Shown here: piece after piece, positions 56,849 to 64,000 of the stretch
Layout: each line of letters begins with the position of its first letter
How positions within the stretch are numbered: the first letter of the stretch is position 1
NCBI RefSeq assembly: GCF_905207245.1
Contig: NZ_CAJLKP010000010.1
Span: 44,845 to 108,844, forward strand
Reading direction: 5' to 3'
DNA from: an uncultured Bacteroides sp.
GTDB lineage: Bacteria > Bacteroidota > Bacteroidia > Bacteroidales > Bacteroidaceae
Length of the DNA: 64,000 bases
Program-made: the position numbers and the translations under genes
The notes under the pieces: model-generated
What the model was told of the DNA's origin: nothing
Databases searched by the model: none
What the model saw: the letters and a program-made list of their open reading frames with translations, nothing else

Positions 56849-58457
56849 TTACCGCAAAGCATACCAGAAGAATTCCGAAATTTTTTCGAACGGTATCTTA
56901 TCCATCCGGTCATACAAGTCTACATGATTGGCTCCGGGAACGATATACAGTTCTTTCGGTTCGCTGGCTTCTTGATAGGCATCCCTCACTGAAATAGCGC
57001 GAATGTGCATGCTCGCCTGCAATGAATAGCACGGGGCGTGGTGAAATCTCTTTAATCATGGCAAACGGATAGAAGTTCATCAATGCCGCCTGACTGGTAA
57101 AGCGTATACCTTGATAGCGCGGATGATAGCCACGCAAGGGGTTGCGATAGTAATCGAAAAACTCCTTCTGCACGGCATTGGCATTTCCCAGCAGTTTCTC
57201 CGGTGTGCCAAAGCGGATACGTGCTTCTCCCGTTTCTGCTTCCTTCCAACGTTGTTCGGCAACTTCATCCAACAGTTTGCGTCTTTGTTCATCCGTCATC
57301 GAATCCCCCAAACCGTTACGGGTGGCACGCCCCATATCATACATGCTCACGGTTGCCAATGCCTTGATGCGGGGGTCGAGAGAAGCCGCACAGACAGAGA
57401 ACCCGCCGCTTCCGCAGATGCCAATCACACCGATACGGTTGCGGTCAATAAACGGTTGTAGTCCGAGCCAGTCTACAGAAGCACTGAAGTCTTCCACCAA
57501 TGCGTCGGGCGATACCGTGTGACGCGGTTCTCCTCCACTTTCGCCTTGATAGGAAGCATCAAAAGCCAGAGTCACGTAGCCTCGCCGTGCCATTTCCTGT
57601 GCATAGAGTCCGCTACACTGTTCTTTCACAGCCCCGAACGGGTGTCCGATGATGAGGGCTGCATAGTGTTGCGCTTCATTGAAATCCTTCGGGAGGTACA
57701 TTTCGGCGCAAAGCATGATATCATACCTGTTTTTATAAAAGACCTTACGGACAGTAATTGTCGGATCTGTTTGAAAAGTCTTTGCCGGTTCATCGGATTC
57801 AGAAAGCACCATTCCGTTCCGACAGCGTGCCGCCATGATAAGTACTTCGTCTATCTGAGCCTGTGTCACGCCGTTGTGCTTGGCATGGGCAATGTGAGTA
57901 TTCAACTCATTCTTCACGCCGTCCAACACCGACAAGGCAGCCACAGTAGACAGTTCACGGGTACGCCAGTCGAGATTGTCACGGCTGAATATGTCACCGA
58001 ACAGATGAGCTTTCAGAAATTGGTCCAATGCCGGAGCAAATGTCAGCACTTCTCCTAGTGCCGGACGACCGAACAGTTTCAGCTGGTTTTGTCCACCGAC
58101 AACAAACATATCCGAACTCTTTACCGGAGAAGGCTCCCGTCCGGCTTCATCCTTTATGCCTTGTGCTGCACGCTCTTTGGTGAGATTCATCAGCGTAACC
58201 AATGCACCCATGCTGCGTGGAAAGCCGCAATAGGCATAGAGCTGGGTAAGTACTTCTTTTTCTTCGCTCACGGTCAGCCCACAGTCAAGTCCTCTGGCAA
58301 GGATCACTTTGAGGCTGTCCTGATTGCCACGTGCGGCATACATACTGATGGCGGCAATACTTTGTTCTTTCTTGCTTAACATATTGTTCTTGTTTTGTGC
58401 CTGCGTATAAACGATACAGCATATCAGGCAGGCGATGGTTGTAATTAACTTGTTCAT
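56849..58457 (-). pseudogene. CMD-domain / alpha-beta hydrolase fusion, C-terminal frameshift
   Basis: An exported protein (signal ends TQAQ) with two carboxymuconolactone-decarboxylase-like segments (about 30-110 and 130-220). A dienelactone-hydrolase-type alpha/beta domain follows (I-I-G-H-P-F-G-A; nucleophile G-I-C-G-S-G-G). After A-G-E-H-A-H-S-R-Y-F-S-E an extra base in the C3 run at 56983-56985 shifts the frame, and the read frame stops at 56910. In the other frame the family ending continues with P-G-A-N-H-V-D-L-Y, which carries the catalytic His, to a stop at 56849. As written the hydrolase domain lacks its His. Confidence 0.85.
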
Positions 58458-58481
58458 ATTGCTTTCTGTTTAGTGATGAAT

Positions 58482-59636
58482 TTATAAGAACTTGACAAAC
58501 GCCGGTCTTTCCAGTCGGATATTTTTTCCCGTATTCTTCAGTAACCCCGTATTTCGGTTTCTTTCGAATATCTGTATGCAGTTGGCATCCCTGCAAACCA
58601 CTGCCAAATAGCAACCATCCGGAGAGATGGCAAAACTTCGCGGATAAAGACCTGTTGGCTGAAATCCTATTTGAACCAATGTTCCTTTTTGGGAATCAAT
58701 GGAATAAACAATTATGCCATCTTCTTTCAAGTGCTTGGAAGCATAGAGGAATTTGCCATCGGATGAAACATGGATATCTGCATTTCCCTCTGCAACGAAA
58801 GGGTCGCAGACAATTGTTTGTAAACGTTCCAACTTGCCTTCATTATAGGAGAATACAGTTATTTTACCCGAGAGTTCACTGATGAGATAAGCAAATCTGC
58901 CATTCGGGTGAAAACATATATGTCGAGGTCCTGAGCCGGAATCCATCTGTATGCGGACTACTCTTGATTCATCCAACAGAGAATGAGCCTTACCTGCTTC
59001 CGGTCGTTTGCCTATCGGAAACAGATAGATACAATCTGTTCCCAAATCGGTAGCAAGAAGGAATTTGCCATCAGGTGTAAAGGTCACGCAATGCAGATGC
59101 GATTGTTCCTGCCTTTTTTTATTCGGCCCATTTCCAGCAAAACGAATTATTTTTGTATCACGTTGCAACTTTCCTTTCTTATCCTGTGAGAATACCGTGA
59201 TGCTGCCACCCTTATAATTTGCTGTCAGAACAAAGTATTCCTTTGGACTGAGAGTAATATAAATAGGAAGTTCACCGTCTGTAGATTGCGAGTTAAGCAG
59301 AGACAGCAGACCACTTTCCTTATCAAAAAGCAAAGCATTGGCAGTCGAACTTTTCCCTTCATCATCGCCTATGGCATAAATTCGATTACCAGTGCTATCA
59401 GATGTAAGGAAAGCAGGATTTGAAATCCCTCTCAGCCCACACGGATAGTCGACATCGGCAGTTTGTCCGTCAAACCGGTACATTCTGACACCTTCTTCGT
59501 CTGACTTCATATAACATCCTACCAACAGAAATTTTGCATAAGTTCCCTTATCCGGGACATCTTCGGTTGACCGCGCTTGAATCGTAGTGAAGCTAAGCCA
59601 TAAGATTAACATGACAAATAAAGCTTTTGGTTTCAT
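58482..59636 (-). CDS. Exported lactonase-family beta-propeller protein
   Basis: A 384-residue protein with signal peptide (ending QARS) and a seven-bladed propeller of the lactonase_7 (6-phosphogluconolactonase, YbhE-type) family. Repeated blade motifs are S-P-D-G-x-Y/F-L-A/Y and the His-rich S-H-L-H-C-V-T-F-T-P-D-G and G-P-R-H-I-C-F-H-P-N-G. The family includes gluconolactonases, but the exported location makes the substrate uncertain. It lies 24 bp upstream of the CMD/hydrolase fusion and is divergent from the AraC gene. Confidence 0.88.
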   Translation of the reverse strand: MKPKALFVMLILWLSFTTIQARSTEDVPDKGTYAKFLLVGCYMKSDEEGVRMYRFDGQTADVDYPCGLRGISNPAFLTSDSTGNRIYAIGDDEGKSSTANALLFDKESGLLSLLNSQSTDGELPIYITLSPKEYFVLTANYKGGSITVFSQDKKGKLQRDTKIIRFAGNGPNKKRQEQSHLHCVTFTPDGKFLLATDLGTDCIYLFPIGKRPEAGKAHSLLDESRVVRIQMDSGSGPRHICFHPNGRFAYLISELSGKITVFSYNEGKLERLQTIVCDPFVAEGNADIHVSSDGKFLYASKHLKEDGIIVYSIDSQKGTLVQIGFQPTGLYPRSFAISPDGCYLAVVCRDANCIQIFERNRNTGLLKNTGKNIRLERPAFVKFL

Positions 59637-59662
59637 CTTATTTACCTTTTTGGTTTCACTTG

Positions 59663-59670
59663 CAAAATTA
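59663..59670 (-). promoter_or_regulatory. Candidate -7 box for the lactonase operon
   Basis: TAATTTTG on the minus strand is an exact TAnnTTTG, 27 nt before the start codon. No good -33 box was seen. Confidence 0.45.
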
Positions 59671-59810
59671 CAGCATTCACATACTGAAGATTAGACCTCA
59701 ATCACTGATAAAATTACCACTTTCATCGGGCTTGGACCGGGTTAAATGTTATCTGTGAAAATGGTAAGACAGTCTGTGATTAGGGTTATATGTTCGTTGA
59801 TTGAATGAAC

Positions 59811-59818
59811 TAACTTTG
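59811..59818 (+). promoter_or_regulatory. Candidate -7 box for the AraC gene
   Basis: TAACTTTG is an exact -7 match about 100 nt before the gene. A second exact match, TATTTTTG, lies at 59894-59901, closer to the start. Neither has a convincing -33 partner. Confidence 0.4.
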
Positions 59819-59921
59819 TCGTCATGGAATAAAATAAATAAGGGATAGAAAAGAAACAGCTGTTCCTCAGACAGCAATGTCAATATAAATACTTATTTTT
59901 GTAAAAAACAAAAGGATGGTT

Positions 59922-60836
59922 ATGGGAGATATAACAAGAATAGATACAGTTCAGCAGTACTGCGACCTTTTCGAAGTCGAAGCTCTGCACCCGTTGGTCA
60001 GCGTTGTGAATTGTTACGAGGTGCAGCCCATCAGACACTCAAAGAAACTGTACAACATTTATGCTGTGTTGCTGAAAGATACTGACTGCGGTACGATGAA
60101 TTATGGACGGAGCCTCTATGACTATGAAAAAGGCTCCATGCTGTTTATCGCTCCGGGGCAGGTAATGGGTTCTGACGATGATGGCAGTCTGCACCAGCCG
60201 GCCGGATGGGCCCTGATGTTCCATCCCGAACTATTGCGCGGTACTTCCCTTGCACATATAATAAAAGAGTATTCTTATTTCTCATATAATGCCAACGAAG
60301 CACTGCACCTGTCAGAACAGGAGCGCAAAGTAGTCATTGAATGTATAAACAATGTAGCAGAAGAATTGAGGCATCCTATTGACAAGCACAGCCGTTCTTT
60401 GATTATTGATACCATGAAGCTTCTCCTTGACCGCTGCATCCGCTTTTATGACCGCCAGTTCATTACAAGGGAAAATGCCAACAACGATTTGTTGGCGCGT
60501 TTTGAATTGTTGCTCAATAATTACTATCATTCTGCCTTGCCAACGAGTAAAGGTATTCCGACGGTACAGTATTGCGCTGACCAACTGTGTCTTTCCACCA
60601 ATTATTTCAGTGACCTGGTAAAAAAGGAAACCGGTATGTCAGCAATCAAGCATATCCAGCAAAAAATTATGGATATAGCCAAAGAGCGCATCATGAACAC
60701 GCAAAAAAGTATCAGTCAAATCTCAGATGAAATGGGTTTCCAATACCCGCAACATTTCACACGTTGGTTCAAGAAGATGGAAGGTTGCACACCGAACGAA
60801 TATCGCAATGAAATTATAAAACAAGCGATAAACTAA
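59922..60836 (+). CDS. AraC-family transcriptional regulator
   Basis: About 304 residues. The N-terminal cupin-like sensing domain (1-170) contains K-G-S-M-L-F-I-A-P-G-Q. The C-terminal pair of helix-turn-helix units (about 205-304) has V-Q-Y-C-A-D-Q-L-C-L-S-T-N-Y-F-S-D-L-V-K-K-E-T-G and I-S-Q-I-S-D-E-M-G-F-Q-Y-P-Q-H-F-T-R-W-F-K. AAAAGGA lies 5 nt before the ATG at 59922, which is therefore preferred over 59916. Divergent placement suggests that it controls the lactonase and hydrolase genes. Confidence 0.9.
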   Translation: MGDITRIDTVQQYCDLFEVEALHPLVSVVNCYEVQPIRHSKKLYNIYAVLLKDTDCGTMNYGRSLYDYEKGSMLFIAPGQVMGSDDDGSLHQPAGWALMFHPELLRGTSLAHIIKEYSYFSYNANEALHLSEQERKVVIECINNVAEELRHPIDKHSRSLIIDTMKLLLDRCIRFYDRQFITRENANNDLLARFELLLNNYYHSALPTSKGIPTVQYCADQLCLSTNYFSDLVKKETGMSAIKHIQQKIMDIAKERIMNTQKSISQISDEMGFQYPQHFTRWFKKMEGCTPNEYRNEIIKQAIN

Positions 60837-60904
60837 CTGGTCTTATCATCATTTATTCGTAGAGTCTCTTACAAATAATACTCTGGATATAACCAACAAA
60901 GCAA

Positions 60905-61831
60905 TTAATGAACAACTTTGAAATCTTGAACCGATAAACAAAAAAGTTTGATGATCTCCTGCATACACTTTTCCCATCGGATGAACAGCTGTTGTCCGGT
61001 CTTTTTCCTGCGGTAAGTCAGGATTCCGTTCGCAATGTCTCCCTTTTTCAGATAAGCCATGTCCACAAAGGACATCCCCCGTGTGTAAAAGCAGAACAGG
61101 AACATGTCACGTGCGAAATCAAGGTGGGGTTTCAGGGACAAGTCCAGTCTTTTGATACGCCTGATATCATTTAAATGAATGGCCCGTTTCAAGGTCTTTT
61201 CCACACCTGTATAAACAGACTTGAACAGGTTCCGCTGTCCGGTCAGTCCGTTCTCCACCGCACGGTTGTAGACCGCTTTCAGAATGCGCATGTAGAACGA
61301 GATTGTATTGGGTGAGTTCCCCCTGTTTTTCAGATAAGCCTCGTATTCCATGAGCAAGTCAGAGCTAAGTTCGCCAAACAGTATATCGCTACCTTTCATA
61401 AAACTGCTGAAACTTTTGAGCGCGGCTGTATAGGTTTCAGAGGTCCGTATCTTTCCCAAACGTTTCAGCCTTACTATCTGTTGCCGGATATAGTCGTTAA
61501 ACGAAGGTTCTTGTCCGCTGTCATGGAAACGTATGACGATATCATCCGCTGTAAACGGACCGGATTGGCTTAATGTCCTGATAGCCTTTTCCAGTCGGAT
61601 TTTGTCCCGTCTTATCCGTTCCCCTACCGATAGAAGATAATTGTCCCGTTCCATCCCTGCAGGATGTTGACAGGGAATGACCGCTTCGGAACGTTGGTCC
61701 CATTCCGAAGCGAAAAGTTTGTATCCGGTACTGATCTGCCTGACCACACGGTTATGAATCACCTGATAATACAGTGCGCCCTCCCTGCCTTCCGCGGACG
61801 AGGACCTGAATTTGGTTCTGATTGTTGCCAT
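60905..61831 (-). pseudogene. Tyrosine recombinase truncated at its C-terminus
   Basis: About 308 residues starting MATIRTKFRSSSAEG. Arm-binding and SAM-like core-binding domains are present (F-N-D-Y-I-R-Q-Q-I-V; Y-T-A-A-L-K-S-F-S-S-F; S-P-N-T-I-S-F-Y-M-R-I-L). Part of the catalytic domain follows, with Arg in Y-T-R-G-M-S-F-V-D and Lys in R-R-K-K-T-G. Similarity ends after C-M-Q-E-I-I. The last residues are unrelated and the H-x-x-R and Tyr motifs are absent; full-length relatives are near 400 residues. The break at about 60950 marks the edge of the integrative element. Confidence 0.85.
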
Positions 61832-61838
61832 AGTGCAG

Positions 61839-62600
61839 TCATTTTGAATTGGGATTGTCCAGTTGCTTCCTGATTTCCTGTGCCTCCCTGAACAGCCGGT
61901 GCGCCAGACTGTCCTTGTAGGCTGCCATTTCATGGTTACGGATGCGGTTCCTGACCGAGTCCTCAAAAGCGGTCACCAGCCTTTCCACACACCGGATCTT
62001 TTCCTCGTCCCGCTTGATGGTGAAATGCTTCTCAAGGAAGGCGATGTCGGGATCATCCCCCGGCAGGCAGATCCTGATGGCTCGGTATTTCAAATCGGCA
62101 TCTTTCAAAAGCCGGTTCGTGCGGTACTGGTTGCAGTTGGTCCAGACGGAAATGATCAGTGCCAGGATCAGTGCTGAAGCTGTCGTTACCACTGCCTTGG
62201 ATGCGCTTTCCAGACGGTAGGTCACCAGTCTGCGCTCCGGTTCCTTTTTCAGCAGGACCATTCTCTCATCCAGCCGTCTCACTGTCTCCTTTACAGCTTG
62301 GCAGTCTTGACTCAGGCAGTATCTAATCTTTTCCATCTCCCCGGCAAACGTTTCGGCAGACAACGGCCAGCCTTCCGACAACCGGACGGTATGGTTACGT
62401 ACCGCTGCTATTTCCAAGCCGTTTTTCTCCACCGCGGATTGCAGGCGTTCCAGACGGATTTTCAGTTCCGCAATCCCTTCCGGGGAACTGGTCCGGTTTC
62501 CAACTGCGGGGCTTGTGCCTTCCACGGGCAGCGTCTCCACTTTCTTCTCGATCCTTTCAAGGCATCCGTAGATGCCTTCCAGATAATTTTCCTCTTTCAT
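61839..62600 (-). CDS. Mobilisation-operon membrane protein, unknown function
   Basis: A 253-residue protein. The N-terminal half is charged and coiled-coil-like (L-E-R-I-E-K-K-V-E-T-L; I-R-L-E-R-L-Q-S-A-V-E). There is one membrane helix (about 136-154) and a charged C-terminal tail. It lies between the relaxase gene (29 bp upstream) and the integrase (7 bp downstream), a recurrent position in Bacteroides mobilisable elements. It might help couple the relaxosome to the membrane; this is inference. Confidence 0.7.
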   Translation of the reverse strand: MKEENYLEGIYGCLERIEKKVETLPVEGTSPAVGNRTSSPEGIAELKIRLERLQSAVEKNGLEIAAVRNHTVRLSEGWPLSAETFAGEMEKIRYCLSQDCQAVKETVRRLDERMVLLKKEPERRLVTYRLESASKAVVTTASALILALIISVWTNCNQYRTNRLLKDADLKYRAIRICLPGDDPDIAFLEKHFTIKRDEEKIRCVERLVTAFEDSVRNRIRNHEMAAYKDSLAHRLFREAQEIRKQLDNPNSK

Positions 62601-62629
62601 CTTTCAAAGTTTTTTGTTATACATATGGT

Positions 62630-63550
62630 TCACAAACTCCTTCCTTTCCTGCGCTTCTTCTTTCTCCGCAGGCGTTCCGCCTCTTTCTCGTCCTCCGTCG
62701 GTGCCACCGACGGCATGAACACGCCACCCGTACCGGTGACTTCGACCAGGTTATCAATAACAGAACCATGACTTTGTTCATGGTACGGTTGCTTTTGGGA
62801 AACGTCATTTTCCAGGGACGTGACATGGTTATGGTCCAATGCCGCATCCAGCCTTGACCAGCTGAAACTGCGGTCAATCCCACTTCCCTTGAATGACAGA
62901 CCGTTCTTTATAAAGCGGATGCCCTGCACTTCATTAGTGTTTTCCTTGTACTTGAATTCCATTTCCACGCCCATTTTTAAGAGCTTATTTTGAAATTCTT
63001 TCCATGTATCTGCACTCCTCAAAGCTTCCTTGACCGCACGGTATATTTCGTATTTCACCTTTTCGGAAGCATGCAGCTTTTCCGTTTTAACGGACTGTTT
63101 GCCTTCGGAATAGGTGAGCGAATACTTGTCCTTAAGCATTTTTGTCACTTTCTCGTTGCGCTTGAAATCGTTGCTGTCGGAAATCACCTTCCCGTCGAAG
63201 TTCACCCGGTTGAAGACGATGTGGCAGTGCGGGTTGTCCGTCCCGTGATGCCTCACCACGATGAACTGCGTGTTCCGTATCCCCATCAGCTCCAGGTATT
63301 CCTCCGCCAGCCTTGCCATGAACGCGTCGGTCAGCCTCGGTGCGTCCTCCGGCTTGAAGCTGAGCGCAATGTGCCCCACCGGTTTCGCCACGTCCGGATT
63401 CAGCAGGCATTGCCACCGGAAACTGCGTGCCGTCTCCTCCACCGTTCCCAGCAGCACGCCTTCCGAGGCGATGATTTTTGCGTCGTCCTTCTGCGTCACG
63501 TAGCGTATGCAGCCGCTGAACGAGCGGCCTTTCCTGATCTTCCCTATCAT
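62630..63550 (-). CDS. Relaxase/mobilisation nuclease (MobP-like)
   Basis: About 306 residues, starting MIGKIRKGRSFSGCIRYV. Relaxase features are the three-His motif in V-V-R-H-H-G-T-D-N-P-H-C-H-I-V, the G-H-I-A-L-S-F segment and an N-terminal region (S-G-C-I-R-Y-V) where a catalytic Tyr is expected. It nicks oriT to start mobilisation. AAAGGAGGA (complement of 63558-63566) sits 7 nt before the ATG at 63550 and settles the start. The basic C-terminal tail (R-R-K-K-K-R-R-K-G-R) probably contacts DNA. Confidence 0.92.
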   Translation of the reverse strand: MIGKIRKGRSFSGCIRYVTQKDDAKIIASEGVLLGTVEETARSFRWQCLLNPDVAKPVGHIALSFKPEDAPRLTDAFMARLAEEYLELMGIRNTQFIVVRHHGTDNPHCHIVFNRVNFDGKVISDSNDFKRNEKVTKMLKDKYSLTYSEGKQSVKTEKLHASEKVKYEIYRAVKEALRSADTWKEFQNKLLKMGVEMEFKYKENTNEVQGIRFIKNGLSFKGSGIDRSFSWSRLDAALDHNHVTSLENDVSQKQPYHEQSHGSVIDNLVEVTGTGGVFMPSVAPTEDEKEAERLRRKKKRRKGRSL

Positions 63551-63554
63551 GAGG

Positions 63555-63959
63555 CTATCCTCCTTTCGGCCTGTAATCATCCATGATCCGCTTCAGCTTT
63601 CCCAGCAGCCCCTCTATCAGCAGCCTTGTCCTGTAAAAGCCGGTCTGGTGCGAGAGCTTTGTCAGCTGGTTCAGGTTGTTCGCCATTCCCGCCAGGCTGC
63701 GCAACAGTGCGTTCTCCTCCGGTGTATGCCTTGCCGTAACGGTGGCCGCCAGTGCTGCCTCCCTGATATAGACCGCCAGACTCCGGCCGGACTTCCCTGC
63801 CCTGAACCTGAGAGCCTCGTAGCTGACGGGGGAGAACTTCACCGTCACGCCTCTGGTCAATTTACGCGTCCTGCCCAGTGCCGGACGGCCACATTTTTTC
63901 TTCATCCCATTCACATCGTTTGTCATATGTTTTTTCTTTTTCGTCCGTACTTCTTTCAT
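63555..63959 (-). CDS. MobC-like relaxosome accessory protein
   Basis: A 134-residue basic protein. It has a ribbon-helix-helix-like segment (T-V-K-F-S-P-V-S-Y-E-A-L-R-F-R-A-G-K-S-G-R-S-L-A-V-Y-I-R-E-A-A) and the MobC family helix N-N-L-N-Q-L-T-K-L-S-H-Q. It should help the relaxase bind oriT. Its stop lies 4 bp before the relaxase ATG, and the relaxase Shine-Dalgarno falls inside its last codons, so translation is coupled. oriT itself is expected beyond the right edge. Confidence 0.88.
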   Translation of the reverse strand: MKEVRTKKKKHMTNDVNGMKKKCGRPALGRTRKLTRGVTVKFSPVSYEALRFRAGKSGRSLAVYIREAALAATVTARHTPEENALLRSLAGMANNLNQLTKLSHQTGFYRTRLLIEGLLGKLKRIMDDYRPKGG

Positions 63960-64000
63960 TCCAAAATCTGCGACCGGCGGGAGCGGATTTGCCCTCCCAG

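Noticed and set aside
62298..62857. Plus-strand open frames opposite the mobilisation genes
   Set aside because: They are antisense to the relaxase and its neighbour, which have clear family motifs; GC-rich DNA there yields long chance frames.
1..64000. tRNA or rRNA genes
   Set aside because: No T-arm consensus with matching acceptor stem and no rRNA-like conserved stretch was seen by eye. A covariance-model search would be decisive.

Overview
This window is chromosomal DNA of a gut Bacteroides or close relative. The evidence is three SusC/SusD pairs, lipoprotein signal peptides of the Bacteroides type, several matches to the Bacteroides promoter pattern (TTTG-like box, 19-21 nt, TAnnTTTG), and mostly absent Shine-Dalgarno sequences.

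Layout. (1) 0.4-12.9 kb, + strand: a pectic beta-1,4-galactan utilisation locus (PUL1) with a GH147-like enzyme, SusC, SusD, a SusE-like glycan-binding lipoprotein, GH53 endo-galactanase and GH2 beta-galactosidase. (2) 13.0-15.2 kb: a frameshifted AAA-ATPase gene and a 1-kb gap carrying two unusual repeat arrays (11-bp and 22-bp periods). (3) 15.2-27.9 kb, + strand: PUL2 with SusC, SusD, SusE/SusF-like proteins, an internal terminator, then GH53, GH13 and an unusual esterase joined to an EreA/ChaN-like domain. (4) 28.0-32.5 kb: a higBA toxin-antitoxin pair and a graveyard of mobile DNA: two excisionase-like helix-turn-helix genes, a broken IS5-type transposase, the tail of an exopolyphosphatase gene and the tail of an ISL3-type transposase. 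(5) 44.6-32.6 kb, - strand: a compact 12-gene run encoding a ferritin paralog lacking ferroxidase ligands, a MarC protein, ferritin, class I aldolase, phosphoglycerate mutase, Hsp20, a frameshifted ECF sigma factor, phosphofructokinase, a KefB-type antiporter, alpha-glucan phosphorylase, an arginase-family enzyme and methylglyoxal synthase. (6) 46.3-47.3 kb: a decayed tyrosine recombinase. (7) 47.4-59.6 kb, - strand: redox and hydrolase genes (flavodoxin-like, alpha/beta hydrolase, Tat aldo/keto reductase, secreted PPC-domain protein), an orphan SusC/SusD pair with a truncated Crp-type protein, a broken CMD/hydrolase fusion and a lactonase-like propeller. An AraC regulator is divergent to the lactonase. 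(8) 60.9-64.0 kb: the mobilisation end of an integrative element (MobC-like, relaxase, membrane protein, 3'-truncated integrase).

How the genes fit together. PUL1 and PUL2 both carry a surface binding and import system with GH53, so both probably act on galactan-type pectin side chains. PUL2 adds an alpha-glucanase-type GH13 and an esterase, so its true substrate is open. The 12-gene run joins glycogen breakdown, the committed glycolytic step, aldol cleavage and the methylglyoxal bypass to iron storage, a small heat-shock protein and a K+/H+-type antiporter. It looks like a stress-metabolism module, with mobile-element debris on both sides.

At least six genes are interrupted by single-base indels, several in homopolymers. 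Sequencing error and real decay cannot be told apart from this sequence alone.
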